From assembly GCF_900454495.1 (NCBI RefSeq), contig NZ_UGSI01000001.1, positions 372,001 to 436,000 on the forward strand: a stretch of DNA of 64,000 bases, written 5' to 3'. Of this stretch, positions 1 through 6,006 are shown one piece after another. Numbering within the stretch: the first letter of the stretch is position 1; each line of letters begins with the position of its first letter. This DNA comes from Paenibacillus macerans. Its GTDB lineage: Bacteria > Bacillota > Bacilli > Paenibacillales > Paenibacillaceae. Below the pieces are notes generated by a model. The model did no database searches. It saw nothing but the letters and a program-made list of their open reading frames with translations, and was not told the DNA's origin. A program made the position numbers and the translations under genes.

Positions 1-38
1 AAGTAGAGTCTTTCATTTTTATGGAGAGGTGATATTTT

Positions 39-809
39 ATGGCAAAGGTTGGACTGCAGCTTTATACGGTAAGAGATCATTTGGAACGCGATTTTGAAGG
101 CACGCTGCGCAAGGTAGCCGAGCTTGGGTATAAGGGCGTGGAGTTTGCCGGATTTTACGGGAGAACTGTGGGACAAGTACAGCAAATCCTGCAGGAAACC
201 GGGCTGGTTGCGGTGGGTGCCCATACGGCTTACGACCGTTTAAAGGCCGCGCTTGATGAAGAGATTGCTTTCAACAAGGCGATCGGCAACCGGTATATCG
301 TCGTGCCGTATCTGTCGGAGGAAGACCGCAACCGTTGGCCCGAGGTCATCGAGGACTTGAAAAAATTCGGGGAACGCTGCAAACAGGAAGAAATGATTCT
401 CTGCTATCATAATCATGATTTTGAGCTGACCCAGTCGCTGAACGGCAAACCGGTGCTGGATGCGATTTACGAACAGGTGCCCGCCTCCCTGCTGCACATG
501 GAGCTGGATTCCTGCTGGGTAGCCTTTGCCGGAGCGGATCCGCTGGCATACATCGCTACATATCGCGATCGGCTTCCGCTCGTGCACTGGAAGGATGTTC
601 TTAAGAAGCCGGACGGTTCGCCGGAAACGGTGGAGCTGGGCCGGGGAGAAGTCGCCGTTGCCGCGATTGGGGATGCCGCGATCGACGCGGGCGCGGAATG
701 GCTGATCGTAGAGCAGGATCACTGCGCGGGAGATTCGCTGGAAAGCATCGCCGCAAGTATGGAATGGGTACGCGCTTATGCCGAAAAGGGAGGAAAACTT
801 CATGTCTAA
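39..809 (+). CDS. sugar phosphate isomerase/epimerase family protein (xylose-isomerase-like TIM barrel)
   Basis: A 256-residue cytosolic protein of the AP-endonuclease-2/xylose-isomerase-like barrel fold. The N-terminal GLQLYTVRD strand and the acidic and histidine residues on later strands (YHNHDFE, HMELDSCW, VHWKD, IVEQDH) are the usual divalent-metal ligands of this family. It is preceded by a GAGAGGTG ribosome-binding site. Its last 8 bases overlap the start of the Gfo/Idh/MocA dehydrogenase, so the two are translationally coupled. Relatives act in inositol, trehalose or unusual hexose breakdown. The exact substrate cannot be read from the sequence. Confidence 0.85.
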   Translation: MAKVGLQLYTVRDHLERDFEGTLRKVAELGYKGVEFAGFYGRTVGQVQQILQETGLVAVGAHTAYDRLKAALDEEIAFNKAIGNRYIVVPYLSEEDRNRWPEVIEDLKKFGERCKQEEMILCYHNHDFELTQSLNGKPVLDAIYEQVPASLLHMELDSCWVAFAGADPLAYIATYRDRLPLVHWKDVLKKPDGSPETVELGRGEVAVAAIGDAAIDAGAEWLIVEQDHCAGDSLESIAASMEWVRAYAEKGGKLHV

Positions 810-1884
810 AACATTAAAAGTCGCCATCATCGGATGCGGCGGCATCGCCAATGGAAAACATTTGCCGAGTCTGAAGCAGCAACCAGAGGTAGAGCTGGTC
901 GCCTTCTGCGACATCGTGGAGGAACGCGCGCAAAAAGCGGCCGCCGAATACGGCGTAGAGGGAGCCAAAGTATTTACCGATTTCCGGAAATTGCTGGCGG
1001 AAAGCGACGCTGAAGTGGTTCACGTCTGCACGCCAAACGATTCGCATGCGGAAATTACCGTCGCTTCGCTGGAATCGGGCCGCCACGTGATGTGCGAGAA
1101 GCCGATGGCCAAAACGGCGGAGCAAGCCCGTCAAATGCTGGACGCGGCCAAACGCACGGGGAAAAAGCTGTCGATCGCATACCAAAACCGCTTCCGCAGC
1201 GACAGCCTTTATTTGAAGGAACTGTGCGAAAACGGTGAGCTTGGCGACATCTATTTCGGAAAAGCTCTGGCGCTGCGCCGCCGCGCCGTTCCGACCTGGG
1301 GCGTGTTCCTGGACGAAGAGAAGCAGGGCGGCGGTCCGCTGATCGACATCGGCACCCATGCGCTTGACTTGACCTTGTGGCTGATGGACAATTACGAGCC
1401 GAAAAGCGTCACCGGTTCCGTATTCCACAAACTCGGAAACCGCGAAAACGCGGCGAATGCGTTTGGCCCTTGGGATCCCGAGCAATTTAAAGTCGAGGAT
1501 TCCGCGTTTGGCTTCATTACGATGAAGAACGGGGCGACGATTATTCTGGAATCCAGCTGGGCGCTCAATATCGTCGAGGTTGGAGAAGCGAAAACGCTGC
1601 TATGCGGAACGGAGGGCGGCGCCGACATGACGAACGGCCTGCGCCTGAACGGCGAAAAATTGAGCCGCCTGTACGAAACCAACGTCGATCTCGGATCCGG
1701 CGGGGTCGCTTTCTACGAAGGCAAACAGGAAAACGAATCCACCCGTGAAGCGAGAGCTTGGGTGCAAGCGATCTTGGAAGATAAAGAGCCGCTCGTGAAG
1801 CCGGAACAGGCGCTTGTGGTCACGGAAATTTTGGAAGCCATCTATAAATCGGCCAAAACCGGCCAAACCGTATATTTTGACTAA
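802..1884 (+). CDS. Gfo/Idh/MocA family NAD(P)-dependent oxidoreductase
   Basis: A 360-residue dehydrogenase. The N-terminal Rossmann fold has the glycine motif GCGGIANGKH (about residues 11-20), followed by the family motif CEKPMAKT, whose Lys is catalytic, and the C-terminal alpha/beta domain with GGGPLIDIGTHALDL. I chose the ATG at 802 because GGGAGG lies 8-13 bases upstream; an in-frame ATG at 778 has no ribosome-binding site. It overlaps the preceding isomerase and is followed 42 bases later by another isomerase-like gene, forming a three-gene sugar catabolic operon. It probably oxidises or reduces a sugar or cyclitol hydroxyl; the substrate is unknown. Confidence 0.9.
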   Translation: MSKTLKVAIIGCGGIANGKHLPSLKQQPEVELVAFCDIVEERAQKAAAEYGVEGAKVFTDFRKLLAESDAEVVHVCTPNDSHAEITVASLESGRHVMCEKPMAKTAEQARQMLDAAKRTGKKLSIAYQNRFRSDSLYLKELCENGELGDIYFGKALALRRRAVPTWGVFLDEEKQGGGPLIDIGTHALDLTLWLMDNYEPKSVTGSVFHKLGNRENAANAFGPWDPEQFKVEDSAFGFITMKNGATIILESSWALNIVEVGEAKTLLCGTEGGADMTNGLRLNGEKLSRLYETNVDLGSGGVAFYEGKQENESTREARAWVQAILEDKEPLVKPEQALVVTEILEAIYKSAKTGQTVYFD

Positions 1885-1926
1885 CCCGGCCTTGGGCCAA
1901 ACCACGAAGCAAGGAGGAGCATAGAG

Positions 1927-2895
1927 GTGAAATTAGGAGTATTTCTGGTTCTGTTTGGAGGCCTTCCGCTCGAACAAGCGCTCGATAAGGCGGCCGCACA
2001 AGGGCTGAAAGCCGTGGAAATCGGCACCGGCGGACATCCCGGGAACGCCCACTGCAATCCCGATGTGCTGCTGGAAAACAAGGCGGCCCGGGAAGAGTTC
2101 AAAAAAATGGTGGAGTCCCGTGGACTCATTATCAGCGCGCTTAGCTGCCACGGCAATCCGCTGCATCCGCAAAAGGCGATCGCCAAGGAGTTCCACGACG
2201 TTTTCGTCAAAACCGTGCAATTGGCCGAGTTGCTGGAAGTGCCGGTCGTCAACACGTTTTCCGGCTGCCCGGGCGATCATGAGGATGCCAAGTATCCCAA
2301 CTGGCCGGTAGCGCCTTGGCCCAACGACTTCCAGGAAGTTCTGGACTGGCAGTGGAAAAATAAAGTCATTCCGTATTGGACGGAATGGGGCAAATTTGCC
2401 GCCGATCACCATGTGAAGATCGGGCTTGAGTTGCACGGCGGATTTTCCGTGCACACGCCGGCGACGCTGCTGCGCCTGCGCGAAGCGGCCGGCGAAGTCA
2501 TCGGGGCCAACCTCGACCCGAGCCATATGTGGTGGCAGGGAATCGATCCGGTGCAAGCGATTGCGATCCTTGGCAAGGCCGGCGCCATCCACCATTTCCA
2601 CGCCAAAGATACGACGATTGATCCGGTGAACGTAAACCGTTACGGCATCACGGATATGCAGCCTTACACGAACATGCAGGAGCGGGCTTGGCAGTTCCGC
2701 ACCGTCGGTTACGGCCACGATCTGAAGACGTGGGCCGACATTATCAGCGCGCTTCGGCTGTACGGCTACGATTACGCGGTAAGCATCGAGCACGAAGACG
2801 GGCTAATGTCGATCGATGAAGGATTTACCAAAGCCGTGCGCAATCTGCAGCAAGTGCTTATGGAAGATTCCGCCGCCGAGATGTGGTGGGTATAA
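1927..2895 (+). CDS. sugar phosphate isomerase/epimerase (AP endonuclease 2 fold)
   Basis: A 322-residue TIM-barrel protein starting with GTG behind an AAGGAGGAG ribosome-binding site. Metal-ligand strands are visible: GLELHGG (Glu), ANLDPSHMWW (Asp/His), HHFHAKD (His) and VSIEHED (Glu). The family includes IolE/IolH-like and hexulose-phosphate-epimerase-like enzymes. It is the third gene of the operon with the epimerase-like and dehydrogenase genes upstream, and a strong intrinsic terminator follows within 30 bases. The operon probably converts one imported polyol or rare sugar stepwise; this is inference from context. Confidence 0.85.
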   Translation: MKLGVFLVLFGGLPLEQALDKAAAQGLKAVEIGTGGHPGNAHCNPDVLLENKAAREEFKKMVESRGLIISALSCHGNPLHPQKAIAKEFHDVFVKTVQLAELLEVPVVNTFSGCPGDHEDAKYPNWPVAPWPNDFQEVLDWQWKNKVIPYWTEWGKFAADHHVKIGLELHGGFSVHTPATLLRLREAAGEVIGANLDPSHMWWQGIDPVQAIAILGKAGAIHHFHAKDTTIDPVNVNRYGITDMQPYTNMQERAWQFRTVGYGHDLKTWADIISALRLYGYDYAVSIEHEDGLMSIDEGFTKAVRNLQQVLMEDSAAEMWWV

Positions 2896-2924
2896 CTGAC
2901 CATAAACGTAATATACTATATTAG

Positions 2925-2951
2925 CGGCTGCCGCCAAGGCGGCCGTTTTTT
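2925..2951 (+). terminator. intrinsic terminator of the sugar operon
   Basis: An 8-bp stem CGGCTGCC/GGCGGCCG (one G-U pair) with a 5-nt loop is followed by six T. It closes the three-gene sugar operon. Confidence 0.9.
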
Positions 2952-3021
2952 CGGATACGGGGCGTGAATGAAGAGTCCCCCCTTACTTTCCGCGTGTAAA
3001 TATGCTATTATGAAATATATT

Positions 3022-3040
3022 AACTTACTTAACGTAAGTT
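3022..3040. promoter_or_regulatory. palindrome AACTTAC-N5-GTAAGTT, probable HxlR operator
   Basis: A perfect 7-bp inverted repeat with a 5-nt spacer lies 40 bases upstream of the HxlR-type regulator gene. DUF24/HxlR regulators usually bind such TTAC...GTAA palindromes and repress their own gene. The half AACGTAAG-Y-TTA recurs before ric (4159-4172). Confidence 0.55.
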
Positions 3041-3079
3041 TAACGCTTGTAGGCTTGCTATAATAATGAGGTGAATGTT

Positions 3080-3397
3080 ATGGATGAGCATTCGTATGGA
3101 ATGTGTCCGCGATTTGAATCGGCTTTTTCGTTTTTGGGAAAACGCTGGAACGGCTTGATTATTCAAACCCTGATGAGCGGGCCGAAACGCTTCAAGGATA
3201 TTTCCAATCAGATTCCTTCCATGAGCGATAAGATGTTATCGGAACGGATGAAGGATTTGGAATGTGAGGGGATTTTGGTCCGTCATGTTTATCCGGAAAC
3301 GCCGGTTCGCATCGAATATGAATTGACCGAAAAAGGGCGGGCGCTTCGTCCGGTGATGGAGCAGGTGCAGTCCTGGGCGGAGCAGTGGATTAAATAA
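3080..3397 (+). CDS. HxlR (DUF24) family winged-helix transcriptional regulator
   Basis: A 105-residue winged-helix regulator. Features are the N-terminal CPRFESAF segment with the single conserved redox-active Cys of the family, the GKRWNGLIIQTL helix, the recognition-helix region SDKMLSERMKDLE, and the wing RIEYELTEKGRAL. The ATG at 3080 is preferred over a GTG at 3071 because GAGGTG at 3068-3073 is then a correctly spaced ribosome-binding site. Relatives such as YodB, CatR and HypR sense quinones, diamide or disulfide stress. The flavoprotein gene directly downstream fits that kind of role, but the signal here is unknown. Confidence 0.88.
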   Translation: MDEHSYGMCPRFESAFSFLGKRWNGLIIQTLMSGPKRFKDISNQIPSMSDKMLSERMKDLECEGILVRHVYPETPVRIEYELTEKGRALRPVMEQVQSWAEQWIK

Positions 3398-3400
3398 GCT

Positions 3401-3440
3401 CATGCCGTTTTCGGGTCGCGAAGGCGGCATGAAAATTTTA
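3401..3440 (+). terminator. hairpin between HxlR gene and flavoprotein gene
   Basis: A 13-bp stem CATGCCGTTTTCG/CGAAGGCGGCATG with two G-U pairs and a 5-nt loop is followed by AAAATTTT. The T tract is short, so it may act as a partial terminator or attenuator before the flavoprotein. Confidence 0.5.
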
Positions 3441-3456
3441 GAAAGTAGGTGTACTT

Positions 3457-4023
3457 GTGGCTGAGGTAATTGTAATCGGGGCAGGGCCGGCTGGAGCCAG
3501 CGCGGCGTTATTTTTGGCCAAGGCGGGCAAAGAAACGCTTGTTCTGGACAGCAACGCAAGCATGACGAAGCGGGCCTGGATTGAGAACCATTACGGGGCA
3601 AAGGACATTTCCGGACCGGATTTGCTCAAAATCGGACGGGAGCAGGCCGAAAAATTCGGCGCCAAGTTCATTGAAGAAAAAGTGACGCATATCGATGCCA
3701 ACGGAGGTTCGACAGTAACCGTAAAAACGGAATCCGGCCGCAGCTACGAGGCGTCCCATATCATATTGGCCACCGGCGCGTTGACCGATCTTGCAAGCGC
3801 TACCGGCCTGGAGCTGAAAGAAGGCCGCGAGCCGAGAATCAAAACCGTCATCGCTACGGACGGGCAAGGCCGGACCAGCGTTCCGCGAATCTGGGCGGCC
3901 GGCACGGCGGCGGGCGTCAGCGTTCATACGATCATTACGGCAGGCGACGGGGCAAAGGTCGCCATCGAGTTGATCAGCGAAATAAACGGCGAACGGTACG
4001 TGGATCACGATGTGCTGAAATAA
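3457..4023 (+). CDS. short FAD-dependent thioredoxin-reductase-like oxidoreductase
   Basis: A 188-residue flavoprotein with a GTG start. The FAD-binding GAGPAGASAALFLAKAGK motif is near residue 6, LATGAL near 105, and the C-terminal FAD motif is AAGTAAGVSVHTIITAGDGAKVA. Full-length thioredoxin reductases are about 310 residues. This protein lacks the whole central NADPH-binding domain and the CxxC active site, joining the two halves of the FAD domain directly. It therefore needs another electron donor or acts as an FAD-dependent oxidase. The reading frame is open and coherent, so it is a natural short family rather than a broken gene. It is probably regulated by the HxlR gene upstream. Confidence 0.75.
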   Translation: MAEVIVIGAGPAGASAALFLAKAGKETLVLDSNASMTKRAWIENHYGAKDISGPDLLKIGREQAEKFGAKFIEEKVTHIDANGGSTVTVKTESGRSYEASHIILATGALTDLASATGLELKEGREPRIKTVIATDGQGRTSVPRIWAAGTAAGVSVHTIITAGDGAKVAIELISEINGERYVDHDVLK

Positions 4024-4054
4024 AACGAACTTATTTGCAAGTCCAGACGATAAC

Positions 4055-4085
4055 AAGGCCTCCCGGTTACGGGCGGCCTTTAAAT
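4055..4085 (+). terminator. intrinsic terminator after flavoprotein gene
   Basis: An 11-bp inverted repeat AAGGCCTCCCG/CGGGCGGCCTT with a 4-nt loop is followed by a short T-containing tail. Confidence 0.75.
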
Positions 4086-4112
4086 ATTTTGAGCGGAAGC
4101 AAGAAAAACAAA

Positions 4113-4128
4113 AGTGATTAAAATCACA
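4113..4128. promoter_or_regulatory. FNR-type site AGTGA-TTAAAA-TCACA upstream of ric
   Basis: It matches TGTGA-N6-TCACA at 9 of 10 defined bases. Its centre (4120.5) lies 29.5 bases before a weak -10-like TAAGTT (4150-4155), the same spacing as seen at nirB and pflB. Confidence 0.7.
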
Positions 4129-4158
4129 AGGAGAGGCGCTTCTATGCGTTAAGTTAAA

Positions 4159-4172
4159 AACGTAAGCTTACG
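4159..4172. promoter_or_regulatory. palindrome AACGTAAGCTTACG in the ric leader
   Basis: CGTAAGCTTACG is a perfect 12-bp palindrome. Its left half resembles the proposed HxlR operator at 3031-3045 (AACGTAAGTTTAACG), so ric may share that regulator. Confidence 0.4.
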
Positions 4173-4197
4173 ACATTAGCTCAGGAGGTCTTTCCGG

Positions 4198-4905
4198 ATG
4201 AATCACATACAAGCATTATTTAAGGAACAAGACATGGTTCGTGATATCGTGCTTCGTTTTCCAAAATCGGCGGATTATTTCCGCGGGCGGAAAATCGATT
4301 TTTGCTGCGGCGGCGCGCGTCCGTTGGGGGAAGCGGCGGCAGAGCGGGGGATTCCGGTTGAAACGCTGCTCACGGACTTAAACCGCTTGGCGGCCGAACA
4401 TCCCCGGGCAGAGGAAGAACAGGATTGGACAAAGGCGGAATCGGCCGATTTGATCGGGCATATCGTAAACACGCACCATCGCTATTTGCGCGAGGAACTG
4501 CCGGAAATTCAAAAAAACGTGACCAAGGTGTCCCGGGTCCATGGGGATGCGGATACGCATTTGCGCGAGGTCGAGCGGTTGTTCGGTGAGCTTCGGCGCG
4601 AGCTGCTGGAGCATACCGACAAGGAAGAGGCAGAGGAGTTTCCTAAGATAATCCTTTGGGAGAAGAGCCGGGACCCGGAAGTGCTGGAAAAATTGCAGTC
4701 CGCCATCGCGGAGTTGGAATCCGAACACGACGCGGCGGGCGACATTCTCAAACAACTGCGGGAGTTGACCGACGATTTTCAGCCGCCTGGCCATGCGTGC
4801 ACGACGTACCGTTTGACCTATTCGCGTCTAGAAGAGCTGGAAGCCATGACTTTTACGCATGTGCACCTGGAGAACAATATATTATTTCCGCGATATACAA
4901 TATAA
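4198..4905 (+). CDS. ric: iron-sulfur cluster repair di-iron protein Ric/ScdA
   Basis: A 235-residue cytosolic protein. The N-terminal ScdA domain has the conserved FCCGGARPLGEAA segment (about residues 38-50). The C-terminal hemerythrin-like four-helix domain supplies iron ligands from HHRYLREELPEI, HGDADTHLREVE, HTDKEEAEEFP, ESEHDAAG and HVHLENNILFPR. The family repairs Fe-S clusters damaged by nitric oxide and peroxide. An FNR-type site lies about 70 bases upstream and nitrite reductase genes follow, matching a role against NO made during nitrite respiration or detoxification. Confidence 0.93.
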   Translation: MNHIQALFKEQDMVRDIVLRFPKSADYFRGRKIDFCCGGARPLGEAAAERGIPVETLLTDLNRLAAEHPRAEEEQDWTKAESADLIGHIVNTHHRYLREELPEIQKNVTKVSRVHGDADTHLREVERLFGELRRELLEHTDKEEAEEFPKIILWEKSRDPEVLEKLQSAIAELESEHDAAGDILKQLRELTDDFQPPGHACTTYRLTYSRLEELEAMTFTHVHLENNILFPRYTI

Positions 4906-4925
4906 CTTGAAGTATTCAGGCCTCG

Positions 4926-4953
4926 CCCTTCCCTGCTTAGGGAAGGGTTCTTT
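4926..4953 (+). terminator. intrinsic terminator of ric
   Basis: A perfect 8-bp stem CCCTTCCC/GGGAAGGG with a 6-nt loop is followed by TTCTTT. Confidence 0.85.
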
Positions 4954-5060
4954 GCGCCTGCCCCGAAATTTGAGAACTTTCTGCCGGTCCGGTATGCTTA
5001 AGATATGGAATATTCCTGGATTGAATCAGGGAAAATGATTAAAGGAAAGGCGGGGCGGCG

Positions 5061-5786
5061 ATGCGCTGGAGATTGAAATGGCTGGCAGGACTGTTGGTTT
5101 TGGCCGCGTTCTTCACGGCAGCCTGCGCCGATGGCGGGACGATCGACAAACCGGACCCTTCGGAGGAGCTGCAAAGCGAGGATGGGCATGCCGATGACAT
5201 TACTTTAACGATTGACGGGGGGACGTTTATCCCCGATGTGACGCGCAGTTTGCATTTTGATTATACGGAAGGGATTACCGTTCTTCAGGCGCTTGAAAGC
5301 AGCGGTATCGTAAAACTGACGGAGGATAGGGGCAAAATTCAATCCGTGGGTGAAGTTTCGCTTGATTCGACGCTGGAGTGGGGGATCCGCCTAAATGACA
5401 AGGAGCTGCCGTCCCGCGATTGGGACAAACAGCTCAAGGCGGGGGACAACATACTCGTTTACGTTAAAACCGCGGGCAGCGCAACGGCGGGGCAAAATGG
5501 AGCATCGCTGCTGCTGACCGTGAACGGGGGCAGTCAAAATCCGCAGCTTAAAAGCTATTTTGTCCATCAATACAATGAAAACACGACCGTGAGGGATTTG
5601 CTCAAGCGCAGCGGGATCGTGGAGCTGAACAAAACCGGGCAACATATCGTTTCCGTCAATGGTTATCGTCCGGAGGAGACGGAAGCATGGGTGCTGAAGG
5701 TCAATCATAAGAAATTGCTGGACACCGGCCTTGACATGAGGTTAAAACCCCAGGACAATGTGGAAATCGCTTTGGTGCGAAAATAA
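5061..5786 (+). CDS. lipoprotein with two DUF4430-like repeats
   Basis: A 241-residue exported lipoprotein. A lysine/arginine start and hydrophobic segment LAGLLVLAAFFTAAC end in a lipobox, with the lipid-bearing Cys near residue 22. The mature part has two similar halves of about 85 residues. Each carries a beta-strand, a short helix (TVLQALESSGIVKL; TVRDLLKRSGIVEL), a central WGIRLND/WVLKVNH strand and a closing (L)KAGDNILVYV/LKPQDNVEIAL strand. This pattern resembles the DUF4430/transcobalamin C-terminal-like fold found in surface proteins. The function is unknown. It stands alone between two terminators. Confidence 0.7.
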   Translation: MRWRLKWLAGLLVLAAFFTAACADGGTIDKPDPSEELQSEDGHADDITLTIDGGTFIPDVTRSLHFDYTEGITVLQALESSGIVKLTEDRGKIQSVGEVSLDSTLEWGIRLNDKELPSRDWDKQLKAGDNILVYVKTAGSATAGQNGASLLLTVNGGSQNPQLKSYFVHQYNENTTVRDLLKRSGIVELNKTGQHIVSVNGYRPEETEAWVLKVNHKKLLDTGLDMRLKPQDNVEIALVRK

Positions 5787-5802
5787 GTTTCGGAGAAAAA
5801 GC

Positions 5803-5841
5803 AAATCCGCAGTTCTCTTAGATAAGAGGCTGCGGATTTTT
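5803..5841 (+). terminator. intrinsic terminator after lipoprotein gene
   Basis: A 10-bp inverted repeat AAATCCGCAG/CTGCGGATTT encloses a second short stem (CTCTTA/TAAGAG) and runs into a T tract. Confidence 0.85.
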
Positions 5842-5875
5842 CAATAGGTATGCAAAAAAAAATGTGACAATTAAA

Positions 5876-5891
5876 TGTGATAACTTTCACA
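5876..5891. promoter_or_regulatory. FNR site 1 of nirB (TGTGA-TAACTT-TCACA)
   Basis: A perfect match to TGTGA-N6-TCACA, centred 21 bp (two helical turns) upstream of site 2. Confidence 0.85.
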
Positions 5892-5896
5892 ATTAA

Positions 5897-5912
5897 TGTG
5901 AATGAAATCACA
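5897..5912. promoter_or_regulatory. FNR site 2 of nirB (TGTGA-ATGAAA-TCACA)
   Basis: A perfect consensus match. Its centre (5904.5) is 41.5 bases from the start point predicted from TATACT at 5934-5939, the standard class II activator position. It overlaps the place where a -35 box would be. Confidence 0.88.
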
Positions 5913-5933
5913 AACTATTCATAATTTTAAATG

Positions 5934-5939
5934 TATACT
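5934..5939 (+). promoter_or_regulatory. -10 box of the FNR-dependent nirB promoter
   Basis: TATACT has no recognisable -35 box. The upstream -35 zone is replaced by the FNR palindrome, as expected for an activator-dependent promoter. Confidence 0.65.
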
Positions 5940-6006
5940 TTCGGCATAAGGGATTGCAGGTAATCAACTAACAATTCGGAACAGTCTTATTCTGAAAGGG
6001 GCTTGG

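Noticed and set aside
240..968. A 242-codon minus-strand frame crossing the isomerase/dehydrogenase junction.
   Set aside because: It overlaps two well-supported coupled genes and has no ribosome-binding site or recognisable domain.
3457..4023. Frameshifted or deleted trxB pseudogene.
   Set aside because: Both FAD halves are joined in one clean frame with intact motifs and a proper C-terminus, so it is a genuine short protein.
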